Origin: Tolypothrix bouteillei VB521301
GTDB lineage: Bacteria; Cyanobacteriota; Cyanobacteriia; Cyanobacteriales; Nostocaceae
Length of the DNA: 64,000 nucleotides
Assembly (NCBI RefSeq): GCF_000760695.4
Contig: NZ_JHEG04000001.1
Location: forward strand, 131,001-195,000
Direction of reading: 5' to 3'
Part shown: positions 55,101 to 64,000 of the stretch, in pieces
Numbering within the stretch: position 1 is the stretch's first letter
Layout of the letters: every line of letters begins with the position of its first letter
The notes under the pieces: generated by a model
Told to the model about the DNA's origin: nothing
Databases searched by the model: none
Seen by the model: the letters and a program-made list of their open reading frames with translations, nothing else
Program-made: the position numbers and the translations under genes

Positions 55101-56146
55101 ATCATCCGCAAAAATTCGTCGTTAGCGTTGCGGACGCGACCGTGAATATCGCCAAAGAGAATGCCAATAACGTTAGAATCTACAAAGCTACTGAGTTTTT
55201 CTTCATTGACCTTCAGAGCTTGTTGGACGCGATCGCGTTGCTTCCCCAATTTTTCTAAAGCCGCTGCACTTTCCCATATCAATACACAAAAGCTGACAAT
55301 TAGGACAACCACAAGCAAGGATACCGCCAATTCTGGTTCATACCACCTTGCTCTCAACCCTTGTAAAGCGATCCATCCCAGGACTAAAGGGACTGCGATC
55401 GCCGCTAACAGTAATCGACGTGCTAGCACACCACTATAGGTATCGCTAGTTATTAACCGCATCAACCCTTCATTGGGATGAACGGCTAAAATCCCAACGC
55501 AAAGCACTGTAACTATCAGTGCAGTATTCAGTGCCATTCCCTCATCTTGGGATGGAAAACTGTATAATATACTGACTCCGTAAGCATACCCAATAATAAC
55601 CTGTAGGGATATTAAAGCAGCGATAAGGCTAAAGACTTGGGCATACCAATAGTTGCGACGGGTTTTGGGTTGATTCACCAGTTCCAAAGCCCTGCCAAGA
55701 ACTATAAAGTTTAGTGCTGTATTTATGCCCATCCCTTCCCAATGGATTACCCCCAAACCATTTAGGAAGTCGCTATGCAGCAGTGCATCCACTCTCAAAT
55801 CCCAGTGGAATACGTAGTGACTGACTCTCAACAAACCAATTGTTAGAACTACGATCGCACAGACTTTACTAATGACAGTCAGAGCAATTGTCTCTTTTTT
55901 GTCTCTTTCTTCTTTTAAGGACAGCCATAGAGATATACCAGATAAAAAGAAGCAAACTGCTGTATCAACCTCCATACTTCCCGTACCGAAAGAGAGGAAC
56001 GATGTCAGCCACTTTTGATTCAACCACCAGCCAATAAATACCAATAAACCAAAGCTAGCAGCGATCGCACTTGCAGCCCGTGCAACCACTGAATGTGAAG
56101 AGAGTTGGTGTGAACTTTGTTGGTGCAAGCGACTTACTCTTAACAT
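52184..56146 (-). CDS. Hybrid sensor histidine kinase with MASE-like membrane domain, PAS, GAF and receiver
   Basis: 1320 aa. About eight membrane helices (about 25-300) are followed by three PAS domains (about 315-690, RKQVEQALRQSEERF between two of them) and a GAF domain (about 700-850). Next come HisKA (DEFLAILSHELRSPLNAI, about 880, phospho-acceptor His present), HATPase_c (N box IIWNLLSNAIKF, G box DTGIGI, FGGLGLGLAI) and a C-terminal receiver (VLVSDIGMPNEDG, about 1239). Two low-complexity insertions (GETGQETGDREENT and EDREIRGQADRETRG) interrupt the ATPase region and the linker before the receiver; they look like translated intergenic repeats. It is an orphan with no regulator gene adjacent. 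Confidence 0.9.
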   Translation of the reverse strand: MLRVSRLHQQSSHQLSSHSVVARAASAIAASFGLLVFIGWWLNQKWLTSFLSFGTGSMEVDTAVCFFLSGISLWLSLKEERDKKETIALTVISKVCAIVVLTIGLLRVSHYVFHWDLRVDALLHSDFLNGLGVIHWEGMGINTALNFIVLGRALELVNQPKTRRNYWYAQVFSLIAALISLQVIIGYAYGVSILYSFPSQDEGMALNTALIVTVLCVGILAVHPNEGLMRLITSDTYSGVLARRLLLAAIAVPLVLGWIALQGLRARWYEPELAVSLLVVVLIVSFCVLIWESAAALEKLGKQRDRVQQALKVNEEKLSSFVDSNVIGILFGDIHGRVRNANDEFLRMIGYTREDLQADKIKWTDITPPEYLPLDAERISEAISKGACTPYEKEYIRTDGSRIPVLVGYTLVGENREESVAFILDLSVRKQVEQALRQSEERFRLALDNIPDVFAIYNGKRQLEFVNAAALQRIKKPKEEIIGRTDEELFPPDVTKPYLSTLIQAQETKTLQKIEVVMNLPDYGEFTTEIKYLPLLDKKGNIEQILAFTNDITERKQVEETLRNQQKWLEDLLNLMPMPMLLIEPGTAKVTFANVAADKVAGGKFPKAESQEDYKTYYYATDAAGNPIPLEEAPGVRVARGERIEGFELDWHTPVGIRSLLIFADTLPAMHGYPATCVLVFQEITNLKQVEKALSLGYKRLQLLFGTASDLLSSQQPVALIDSLFKKLAQQIRLDTYFNYLVYEDKQILQLASYTGVSEEQVKEIEWLEFGQGVSGTVSQQRQPIALENVQQLTDTKTEFLRSIGITAYYSYPLIAQGQLLGTLAFGSLTRVKFTQNEMGMMQAVCDQIAIAMERAKLIASLQQQTEQLKEANRMKDEFLAILSHELRSPLNAILGWTQLLRSRRQLDETKVSKALETIERNAKAQTQLIEDLLDISRMIRGKLRLNVRPCNLVSIIETALETVRLAAETKEIDLKFYVLGETGQETGDREENTQKFRNQASCLNMKGASYNDIRNPSLTSLSPALSSQFTVIGDSERLQQIIWNLLSNAIKFTSQGGHVEVRLSVVKHKESLRDLNSQFPLSYVQIQVSDTGIGICPDFLPYVFDRFRQADSSTTRSFGGLGLGLAIVSHLVELHGGIVSVESPGKGQGTTFTVKLPLLGKKDEEDREIRGQADRETRGTFTATPSLLGIRVLVVDDETDTRDFLSIVLQQCQAEVKAVGCVREALEVIAQWRPDVLVSDIGMPNEDGYTLIREVRSLERTGKIPLSEQGAKIPAAALTAYARTEDRLRALQEGFQIHLPKPVEPAELVTVVASLAGRT

Positions 56147-56393
56147 TTAAGGCTTTATTACCGCTATAGTCTGATACGGTAATTCAAGCGTTTTTTAAAT
56201 ATAAATCCATTTTTATTCTATATTCCCTGACATTTCCTTTTATTTACATCTATCTTTTTACAGATTGTTTTTTCGGCTTTTTTATGTATTAAAAGCCGAA
56301 CTTTCAGAGCAAAAGGCAGAAGGTCGTTGAAGATCTAACTGTTAGCGACAGTAAGCATAGCAATTTAGTTCCAATACAAACGACTTCTACCCT

Positions 56394-56948
56394 TTACGCT
56401 GCTTTTTGCAACTCTTCAAGTCGAGCGAAAACTTCTTTACTATGGGTAGCAGGATTCACTTTCACAAAAGTCTCGCGCAAGACACCATTTGGATCGATGA
56501 TAAAACTGTGGCGTACTGACACAAAGCTCATCCAGGAACCGTAGGCTTTGCTAACTGCACCAGTGGTATCAGCCAACAAGGGGAATTTTAAACCTTCTGA
56601 ATCACAAAATTCAGCATGAGAATTGACATCATCAGCGCTTACACCAACAATCTGAGCGTTTTTTTGGAGATACTTTGGCAAGTCTTGCTGAAAGCGACGG
56701 GCTTCTATAGTACAGCCAGGAGTAAAATCTTTGGGATAGAAGTAAAGTACCACCCACTTACCACGTAGCTCGGCGAGAGAAAGTTTGCCATCACCAGTAT
56801 TGGTTGGCAGTGTAAAATCAGGTGCCGGTTGATTAATGACTGGAAGTTTGCCACCAAGGGCATTAGCAACTGGGGCAAAATTCAACCAACTGATGATAGC
56901 AAAACAGCTAGCAAATAATATGTTCAAAAAAGTGCGGCGAGAAATCAT
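56394..56948 (-). CDS. Secreted or lumenal PrxQ-type peroxiredoxin
   Basis: 184 aa. A twin-arginine-like signal (SRRTFLNILFASCFAIISWL, cleavage near ANALG) suggests export to the thylakoid lumen or periplasm. The peroxiredoxin motif is FTPGCTIEARRF with the peroxidatic Cys. In PrxQ the resolving Cys sits five residues later, but here it is Arg; a Cys in HAEFCDSEG is the other candidate. The family reduces peroxides with thioredoxin. Confidence 0.88.
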   Translation of the reverse strand: MISRRTFLNILFASCFAIISWLNFAPVANALGGKLPVINQPAPDFTLPTNTGDGKLSLAELRGKWVVLYFYPKDFTPGCTIEARRFQQDLPKYLQKNAQIVGVSADDVNSHAEFCDSEGLKFPLLADTTGAVSKAYGSWMSFVSVRHSFIIDPNGVLRETFVKVNPATHSKEVFARLEELQKAA

Positions 56949-57013
56949 AATGATTTATACCAGAAACACAACTTAATATAAGTTTACAATTTCTGGTCGC
57001 CATTCTGAGAGTC

Positions 57014-57247
57014 TCAAGATTCCGAAGCAGTCTCTACAGGTTCAATGTACTGACTATCAAGGAGAAAAGCGCCCCTTGCAAAGCGAACACCCCAGTATCC
57101 ACCAGGACGACGGTCAATAACTATACCTTCTTCCCCAATGCGAATAACATCAGGAGGGCGCAGCATGGGCATGGGTTCGGCAGTTTTTACGTAAGGTGGT
57201 AGTGATACAATGCGTACTTTACTACCTACAGCAAATTCTTTGGACAT
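57014..57247 (-). CDS. DUF3148 (CRR42-like) SH3-fold small protein
   Basis: 77 aa. The sequence GSKVRIVSLPPYVKTAEPMP then LRPPDVIRIGEEGIVIDRRP and YWGVRFARGAFLLDSQYIE is the complete DUF3148 domain, found in cyanobacteria and chloroplasts. The plant relative CRR42 is, to my recollection, a factor in assembly of the NDH-1 complex; a similar role here is inferred. It is soluble with no cofactor motif. Confidence 0.75.
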   Translation of the reverse strand: MSKEFAVGSKVRIVSLPPYVKTAEPMPMLRPPDVIRIGEEGIVIDRRPGGYWGVRFARGAFLLDSQYIEPVETASES

Positions 57248-57251
57248 AATG

Positions 57252-57540
57252 TTGAGTTAATTGCTAATGGCTAATTGCTAATGGCTAATTGCTAATTGTC
57301 CACTAATTATTAACTATTAGCCTAACTATTAGCCATTAGCCCTCCCTTGTATCTCAGTAGCGAAAATGCTATGTGCAAGGCACACGCTAAGCGCAAAGCG
57401 CACGCTCCGCGATGCCGAAGGCTATGCCCGCAGGGCTATACGCCCTCCCTTGTTCGCCAGTTGCCAGGGTGCGGGAAACCCGCCTGTAGCACTGGACTCA
57501 CCATTAGCCATTAGCCATTAGCTATTAGCCATTAGCCATA
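57252..57540. repeat. STRR tracts flanking a dispersed repeat
   Basis: TAATGGC/TAGCCAT heptamers fill 57258-57345 and 57500-57540. Between them is a repeat (cgccagttgccagggtgcgg then gaaacccgcctgtagcactg) that matches, inverted, the one near 13472. A palindromic-looking gcacgct/gcgca series lies at about 57375-57430. No gene is evident. Confidence 0.65.
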
Positions 57541-58563
57541 TTATGGTGCTTGCCAAATTTTTTGATGGTACTTTTCTATATCTGCATAAGGATCTTCGGG
57601 TGGATGGGTATGGTCGTCAGTGTGATGGTGGTGATGGTGGTCATGAGTGTGGGAATGCTCGTGTTTGTTATTTGCTAAAGCAGATAGACGGAATTTACAC
57701 ATCTCACAATTCATTTGTACTTGTTCTAGTTGAGTTTCAATTTCTCTTTCTCTCAGTACGGACAGGAGAACTGGATGTAATCCCATCTCTGGTAGACAAG
57801 TTATGGAAATATCTGGATGTTGCTCTTGCTGTTGAGCGGTGATATTAAATATCTTTTTTACTAATGCCCCTGTAAATAGGAAGTATGGCAAAACGATAAT
57901 GCGTTTGGGCTGATAAAGCCGTGCGCGGGAAAATCCTTCTTCTAACCTGGGGTGGGTAATGCCAATAAAGCAGGTTTCTACGGTGGAGTAACCGCTTCCT
58001 TCCCAAAGAATGCGAGCGAGTTTGCATACGTCTCCATTAGCGTCGGGATCGCTCGAACCACGTCCAACAAATAAGAGAACGGTATCAGAACGCGATATTT
58101 GTTCGGGGTTGTGTTCGGGTTTGTCAAGTTCAGCTAGACGCGATCGCCACAGATCTACAATTACAGGAGTAATGCCAAAATGACGCCCGTAGTGAAACTT
58201 TAACTGTGGATGTCGGGATTTAGCACGATCGAGTTCATTTGTGACATCAAATTTATTATGGCGTGCAGCAAATAACAGTATGGGCAATACCGTCAGTTCA
58301 GTGTAACCTTGTGCCACACATTGGTCTATACCTTGCTGAATGGAAGGAACAGTCAGTTCCAAAAAGCAAGGCAAAACTGGACGTGATGTATCTAAAGCTT
58401 GGTAAAGAGTCGCAAAATCTAATAAAGCTTGTCTTCCTTCTTCATCCCTAGTACCGTGTCCAACCATTAACAAAGGACGTTGTATTGGTAGGGGTAACAG
58501 TTTTAGACTTTGAGCAGTTGAAGATTCTGAATAAAAGTGATTTGGAGTATTGGTGGTCAGCAT
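57541..58563 (-). CDS. cbiX: Sirohydrochlorin cobalto/ferrochelatase-type protein, CbiX
   Basis: 340 aa. It inserts a metal (Co for cobalamin, Fe for siroheme) into sirohydrochlorin. Two CbiX domains are visible ([20 protein letters not shown], about 33, and [20 protein letters not shown], about 163), each with the active-site His/Gly or equivalent. The C-terminus has a His-rich segment ([19 protein letters not shown]) as in long-form CbiX, which may store or deliver metal. The cobalamin riboswitch just upstream argues that this is the cobalt chelatase of B12 synthesis. Confidence 0.9.
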   Translation of the reverse strand: MLTTNTPNHFYSESSTAQSLKLLPLPIQRPLLMVGHGTRDEEGRQALLDFATLYQALDTSRPVLPCFLELTVPSIQQGIDQCVAQGYTELTVLPILLFAARHNKFDVTNELDRAKSRHPQLKFHYGRHFGITPVIVDLWRSRLAELDKPEHNPEQISRSDTVLLFVGRGSSDPDANGDVCKLARILWEGSGYSTVETCFIGITHPRLEEGFSRARLYQPKRIIVLPYFLFTGALVKKIFNITAQQQEQHPDISITCLPEMGLHPVLLSVLREREIETQLEQVQMNCEMCKFRLSALANNKHEHSHTHDHHHHHHTDDHTHPPEDPYADIEKYHQKIWQAP

Positions 58564-58611
58564 CCAGTTATAAGGCTCCCTTCCCGTGCTACGCAGGAAA
58601 TAGAGTGAGCA

Positions 58612-58755
58612 GGTAATAAATAGGCGTTCTGGCTAACGCAATTTTGGATTTTAGATGGCAATAATCTAAAATCTAAAATTCGTTTACAGCTGCGGCACAG
58701 CCCCGGACTTGCACCGGAGTTTCCCTATTCTGTTACAGTTCACGTTTGCTTTGCT
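58612..58755 (-). promoter_or_regulatory. Cobalamin riboswitch in the cbiX leader
   Basis: On the minus strand the core reads ATAGGGAAACTCCGGTGCAA then GTCCGGGGCTGTGCCGCAGCTGTAA, matching the conserved B12-box region (GGTGcAAgTCC.. and the CCGC-ActGT part, 58687-58738). It is followed further down by AGCCAGAACGCC, the counterpart of the distal GCCAGGA..CC element. It lies about 60 bases before the cbiX start and should repress it when adenosylcobalamin is high. A 40-base AT-rich palindrome at 58641-58680 lies inside the element. Confidence 0.85.
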
Positions 58756-58890
58756 ATCTTAGCCGATCTAACTGAGTAACAAAATACGGGGGGAGGGGAG
58801 AGAATAAATATTGACGTACACGCCAAAGGCAAATATTAAAAATGCGAGTAAAATTTTAATCGCTTATGGAATAAATACGTATCACATATT

Positions 58891-59691
58891 ATGTCTAATT
58901 TAACTCTACCGTTCGCTTCTGTCTACGGACCTGTAAAATCTTGGCGGTTTGGGCGATCGCTTGGCATCGATCCTATTGGTTGTATCTCAACTTGTTCTTT
59001 CAATTGTGCTTACTGTCAACTCGGGGAGATCGAAGTTCGCACCATCAAGCGTCAAATATTTGTTCCTACAGAGCAAATTGTTCGGGACTTACAAGCTTTT
59101 AAACCTTGGGAATTTGATGTTGTGACTTTAAGCGGGAGTGGCGAACCGACTCTAGCACTAAATTTAGAAGAAATTCTTACCGCTGTTAAAGAGATAACGC
59201 AACGACCTACAGTTGTGTTAACAAATAGCACTTTGCTCAACAGTTCAGAAGTGCGATCGGCTCTTACCCTAGCAGATACGGTTGCAGCTAAGTTAGATGC
59301 TATTTTATTAGAGCAATTGCAAAGGGTTAATCGCCATGTAGAGGGTGTAGATCTATCGTCTATTTTAGCTGGGCTGGAAAAATTTCACCAAGAGTACCAA
59401 GGAAGCCTAACTATCCAAACTACGATCTTATTTCCTTGGTCTTTGGAAGAACGCCTTGCTTACATTGATTTAGTACAGCACTTAGAGCCAGATGAAATTC
59501 AACTGAATACTCCTACACGTCCTCGACCATTAGTTCATCAATTAGAAGCACGAGGTAATGATACCGAATCTCTTCCTTATTCAACAAGAACTCTCAAACA
59601 AGTGAGTGCAACTTTTTTACAAACATTTGCGGTTCAGATTGAGGAAGCGACTGAGATTCCCGTGCGTGTTACACCTGTTGCTCCTTTGTGA
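58891..59691 (+). CDS. Radical SAM protein
   Basis: 266 aa. The 4Fe-4S motif is CSFNCAYCQ (about residues 35-43), with three Cys in CxxxCxxC, followed by GEPTLALNL and the TIM-barrel-like pattern of small radical SAM proteins (SPASM-free, similar to those annotated as 'radical SAM protein/ wybutosine-like'). The substrate is unknown. It is transcribed away from the riboswitch gene and its promoter is unclear. Confidence 0.85.
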   Translation: MSNLTLPFASVYGPVKSWRFGRSLGIDPIGCISTCSFNCAYCQLGEIEVRTIKRQIFVPTEQIVRDLQAFKPWEFDVVTLSGSGEPTLALNLEEILTAVKEITQRPTVVLTNSTLLNSSEVRSALTLADTVAAKLDAILLEQLQRVNRHVEGVDLSSILAGLEKFHQEYQGSLTIQTTILFPWSLEERLAYIDLVQHLEPDEIQLNTPTRPRPLVHQLEARGNDTESLPYSTRTLKQVSATFLQTFAVQIEEATEIPVRVTPVAPL

Positions 59692-59801
59692 CCTATACCT
59701 ACTCCGTGGGAACTCCAAAGCCAGCAGTTAAGGCAACTGTGGGGGATTTCCCCCGTTGTAGCACCAGGCGTCGCAAAGAATGCAAAAAATGTTGACTTTT
59801 T

Positions 59802-61562
59802 TTACATTCTCTCTAAAACATTGATTCCTAGTAAGGATAATCCAAGCTTCAAAGTTCTAGCTGTCACGTCACACAGTATGAGTCGCGATGTTCGCACGGG
59901 TTCTTCAGATTTCAGAACTGGGCAATTTTCAAAGAATTGATTGTACTTTTGGCTCAACTGATACAAATACTCGCACAACCGATTTGGCAGCAAATCTTTT
60001 TCAACTTCAGCCAGGACTTCATCTAACTGTAACAAATGTTTTGCTAAATTCAGTTCTAATTCTTCTTGCAGAATAATTGGTACATCTGCTCTGAGTTTGT
60101 CATAGTCAATGTTACCTTCACGGCTAATGCCTTGAGTTCTGACGTAAGCATAGAGCATATATGGTGCCGTGTTGCCTTTTAAAGCTAACATCTTTTCATA
60201 ACTAAAAATATAGTTACTGGTACGGTTTTGGCTAAGGTCAGCATATTTAACAGCACTAACGCCAACTATCTGCGCTACGTCAGCAATGAATTCTTCTTTT
60301 TCTTGCCGTCCTTCTTCTTTGAGTCTGTATTCTAAATCTTTACGAGCGTGAGCGATCGCTCCATCTAATAAATCTCGCAACTTTACTGCTTCCCCAGAAC
60401 GAGTTTTCAATTTTTGACCATCTTCTCCAAGTACTAAACCAAAGGGGGTGTGAACGAACTCGACATTGTCTGTAATCCAACCCGCTTTTCTTCCTACTTG
60501 AAAAATTTGGGCGAAGTGGTTGGTTTGTTCTGCACCTACTGGATAAATGACTTGTTGCACTTTCTCGACCTGAACCCGGTGGCGAATTGCTGCTAAGTCT
60601 GTAGCCGCGTAGTTGTAACCTCCATCGGATTTTTGCACAATTAAAGGTAAAGGTTCGCCTTCCCTATTTGTAAAACCGTCAAGAAAAACGCATTTTGCTC
60701 CTTGGTTTTCTACCAACAGACCTTGTTTATCAAGTTCTTCTACTACTTGGGGTAGTAAAGCGTTATAGAAAGACTCCCCCCTTTCAATAAAGGGAGCAAT
60801 TCCTAACAAATCGTATATGACTTGGTATGCTCTGCTGGAGAGTTGACAGACAATTTTCCACGCTAGTAAAGTTTTTTCGTCACCAGCTTGTAGTTTGACA
60901 ACTGATTGGTGTGCTGCTTTGCGGAAATCTTCGTCTGCATCAAACCGTTTTTTTGCTTCTCGGTAAAATGAGGATAAGTCGCCTAGGTTGAGCGTTTCAG
61001 TGGTTGTTAAAGCTTCCGGATATGCTTCTTCTAAATAAGCAATCAACATTCCAAAGGGTGTTCCCCAGTCACCTACATGACTGATCCGCAAAACTTCATG
61101 ACCCATGAATTCTACAATTCGAGCAAGGCAATCTCCAATAATTGCCGGTCGTAAATGCCCTACGTGCATTTCTTTAGCAATATTTGGGCTGGGATAATCT
61201 ACAATAACTCGCTTGGGATTCTTAGCTGGTGCTACTCCCAGTCTCGGATCGGCTTGAATGGCTTTGAGCTGTTCTACCAGGTATTCTGTTTCTAGCTTGA
61301 GATTGATAAATCCAGGACCTGCTATCTCTGGGGGTTTGCAAATACCTGTTAGGTCTAGTTTGCCAACAATTTGTTGTGCGATCGCTCTTGGCTGCTGTCC
61401 CAACTGTTTTGCTAGGGATAATGCAACATTTGCCTGGTAGTCTCCAAATTTTGGATTGCTAGCAGGTACTAATATTGGGTCTGCTTTCGCATACTCAGCG
61501 CCGAAAGCTGCGGCTAAAGCCTCTTGTAATTTCAGTTTTAGTTTTTCTTGTGTAGCTTTCAT
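59802..61562 (-). CDS. argS: Arginyl-tRNA synthetase
   Basis: 586 aa, the usual length. It attaches arginine to its tRNAs in the cytoplasm. The N-terminal additional domain is followed by the HIGH-type motif [14 protein letters not shown] (about residue 130), the catalytic site and the KMSK-equivalent KLKTRSGE (about 380). The C-terminus has the anticodon-binding helices ([45 protein letters not shown]). It lies upstream-divergent from the radical SAM gene end and downstream of nadC on the same strand (79 bases). Confidence 0.96.
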   Translation of the reverse strand: MKATQEKLKLKLQEALAAAFGAEYAKADPILVPASNPKFGDYQANVALSLAKQLGQQPRAIAQQIVGKLDLTGICKPPEIAGPGFINLKLETEYLVEQLKAIQADPRLGVAPAKNPKRVIVDYPSPNIAKEMHVGHLRPAIIGDCLARIVEFMGHEVLRISHVGDWGTPFGMLIAYLEEAYPEALTTTETLNLGDLSSFYREAKKRFDADEDFRKAAHQSVVKLQAGDEKTLLAWKIVCQLSSRAYQVIYDLLGIAPFIERGESFYNALLPQVVEELDKQGLLVENQGAKCVFLDGFTNREGEPLPLIVQKSDGGYNYAATDLAAIRHRVQVEKVQQVIYPVGAEQTNHFAQIFQVGRKAGWITDNVEFVHTPFGLVLGEDGQKLKTRSGEAVKLRDLLDGAIAHARKDLEYRLKEEGRQEKEEFIADVAQIVGVSAVKYADLSQNRTSNYIFSYEKMLALKGNTAPYMLYAYVRTQGISREGNIDYDKLRADVPIILQEELELNLAKHLLQLDEVLAEVEKDLLPNRLCEYLYQLSQKYNQFFENCPVLKSEEPVRTSRLILCDVTARTLKLGLSLLGINVLERM

Positions 61563-61641
61563 AGATGAATTTTTATACTCCAGAGAGAGATTTTCTCTCC
61601 AACTATAGGTTTTATCTGCTCGCAGACAATTTTTTGGGGAA

Positions 61642-62508
61642 TTATTTGATTTTCATGCTTAAATCCAACCAACAGGATTGGGTCACGGGCGCACTACTCG
61701 AAATGTAGTCTACACCTGTCTCAGCTACAGGACGAATAGTTTCTAAAGTAATGTTGCCAGAAGCTTCTATTTTAACGCGGCTGTCATGTTGCCGAATACG
61801 GGAAACTGCCTGACGCATCAAATCAACCGACATATTATCTAACATAATGATGTCCGCACCATATTGTAATGCTTCTTTGACTTGATCTAAATTTTCAGTT
61901 TCTACTTCTATTGTTAGGGGATAGGGAATTTGGTGGCGTATGCGGGATATTGCTTTCCCAATTCCTCCTGCTGCTGCAATGTGATTGTCTTTGATCATGA
62001 CGGCGTCATCTAAACCCATCCTGTGATTGACTGCTCCTCCTACGGCGATCGCATATTTTTCTAAAAGTCTCAACCCAGGTGTTGTTTTGCGCGTATCTAC
62101 CAACTTGGTTGGGAGGTCAGCTATTTTCTCAACATATTTCCTTGTTAGGGTAGCTATGCCACTCAGACGCATAACTATATTAAGTGCAACTCGTTCACCC
62201 GTAAGCAGCGCATCTAAAGGTCCATTGATTTCAGCAACAACGTCTCCTCGTGCTCGACTTTCGCCTTCAGCCACAACTGGCACAAAATGGATTTTTTCGT
62301 TCAATAGATTGAACACTTTTGCTGCTATGGGTAACCCAGCAATGACTCCATCGGCTTTCGCTACCCAATTTGCCTGTCCTTCTTCACCATCAAGCAGTGC
62401 TTGTGTTGTGCGATCGCCTCGACCAATATCTTCTAATAACCACTCGCGCAGTAACGGTTCTAGCACTATTGTTGGTGGCAGTATTCCTAATTTATTCACG
62501 ACTTTCAA
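61642..62508 (-). CDS. nadC: Nicotinate-nucleotide pyrophosphorylase (carboxylating)
   Basis: 288 aa. It converts quinolinate and PRPP to nicotinate mononucleotide in NAD synthesis. Recognised motifs are [54 protein letters not shown] and the [22 protein letters not shown] region, with the substrate-binding Arg/Lys residues in place. Length is typical. It is transcribed in the same direction as argS and away from the rRNA operon. Confidence 0.95.
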   Translation of the reverse strand: MKVVNKLGILPPTIVLEPLLREWLLEDIGRGDRTTQALLDGEEGQANWVAKADGVIAGLPIAAKVFNLLNEKIHFVPVVAEGESRARGDVVAEINGPLDALLTGERVALNIVMRLSGIATLTRKYVEKIADLPTKLVDTRKTTPGLRLLEKYAIAVGGAVNHRMGLDDAVMIKDNHIAAAGGIGKAISRIRHQIPYPLTIEVETENLDQVKEALQYGADIIMLDNMSVDLMRQAVSRIRQHDSRVKIEASGNITLETIRPVAETGVDYISSSAPVTQSCWLDLSMKIK

Positions 62509-62609
62509 ATTTCCTCTAGCTCTGTCAAAATTACTTTACCCTAAAACCCTTCTCCTACGAGGCTTTCGGCCATATCAAAAAAATTTTTCAAAAAATCTTC
62601 AAAAAAATG

Positions 62610-62638
62610 TTGACAGTAGGAAGTGAGGTCGCTAATAT
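62610..62638 (+). promoter_or_regulatory. Consensus promoter of the rRNA operon
   Basis: TTGACA (62610-62615) and TAATAT (62633-62638) are separated by exactly 17 bases, about 170 bases upstream of 16S. This is a near-perfect SigA-type promoter. The leader to 16S contains GC-rich stem-forming sequence (ggcgggcgca..gcgcc). Confidence 0.8.
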
Positions 62639-62804
62639 AAAAAAGTGCCTGATGAGGCGGGCGCACAAACGAGCGACGCCAAAAGGTGCCGAACCTTGAA
62701 AATTCTATAGTTTGAAAGCAATTATACAGCTTTTACTTGGCGTAAGTAAAGAATAAACCCGTAGTTGAAGGGAAAAATTCAACAAAGAGCTAAACAAACA
62801 CTTC

Positions 62805-64000
<1,196 letters not shown>

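Overview
The window comes from a filamentous, probably heterocystous cyanobacterium (Nostocales, Scytonema/Tolypothrix-like). The signs are frequent HIP1 octamers (GCGATCGC), heptameric STRR-type repeats of the TAATGGC kind, a ccmP carboxysome shell gene, a cyanobacterial 16S rRNA gene, and many cyanobacterial dispersed repeats between genes.

Layout. 1-10175: a minus-strand operon of four exported DUF11-repeat proteins and one outer-membrane beta-barrel protein with Ig-like domains; the last gene runs off the window. 10176-15400: repeats, a broken histidine kinase, thrC with a ThiS/MoaD-like ubiquitin-fold gene, an RlaP-type nucleotidyltransferase, a 74-bp MITE-like element and a gutted MscS-like channel gene. 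15404-24142: a pyruvate-kinase-like pseudoenzyme, a DUF429 protein, alpha-glucan phosphorylase, small hypothetical genes and a membrane-anchored GTPase. 24143-29361: a very AT-rich island with a nucleotidyltransferase-like gene and two frameshifted P-loop ATPase genes, the second ending in an intact caspase-like CHAT domain. 29358-30774: a Uma2 remnant, a conserved protein of unknown function and, just downstream on the same strand, two tandem tRNA-like genes whose 3' halves precede their 5' halves (candidate circularly permuted tRNA genes), followed by a terminator-like hairpin. 31199-36953: membrane and secreted small proteins, ccmP, a pentapeptide-repeat protein and an XRE-ImmA-like regulator with a PIN toxin remnant. 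37074-42552: a minus-strand group of a beta-propeller protein, a TPM-domain/zinc-ribbon membrane protein and a CHAT protease fused to membrane helices. 42981-49231: an AGE-family epimerase, then a cassette of HMA2-type proteins, a P1B-like ATPase without the CPC motif and a DUF5132 protein. 49284-56146: a three-gene ABC-2 exporter and a large hybrid sensor kinase. 56394-62508: peroxiredoxin, a DUF3148 protein, a cobalamin-riboswitch-controlled CbiX chelatase, a radical SAM protein, argS and nadC. 62610 to the end: a consensus promoter and the 5' part of 16S rRNA.

The strongest unusual signal is the pair of candidate permuted tRNA genes at 29744-29998. Each has a perfect 7-bp acceptor stem formed by halves in reversed order, an 11-nt linker between the acceptor strands, canonical D and T arms, and extra pairing of the sequences flanking the split anticodon arm. 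Second-tier signals are the decaying ATPase-CHAT locus, the CHAT-membrane/TPM/propeller group, the non-CPC P-type ATPase cassette and the pyruvate-kinase pseudoenzyme. All family assignments rest on reading motifs by eye; no database search was run.
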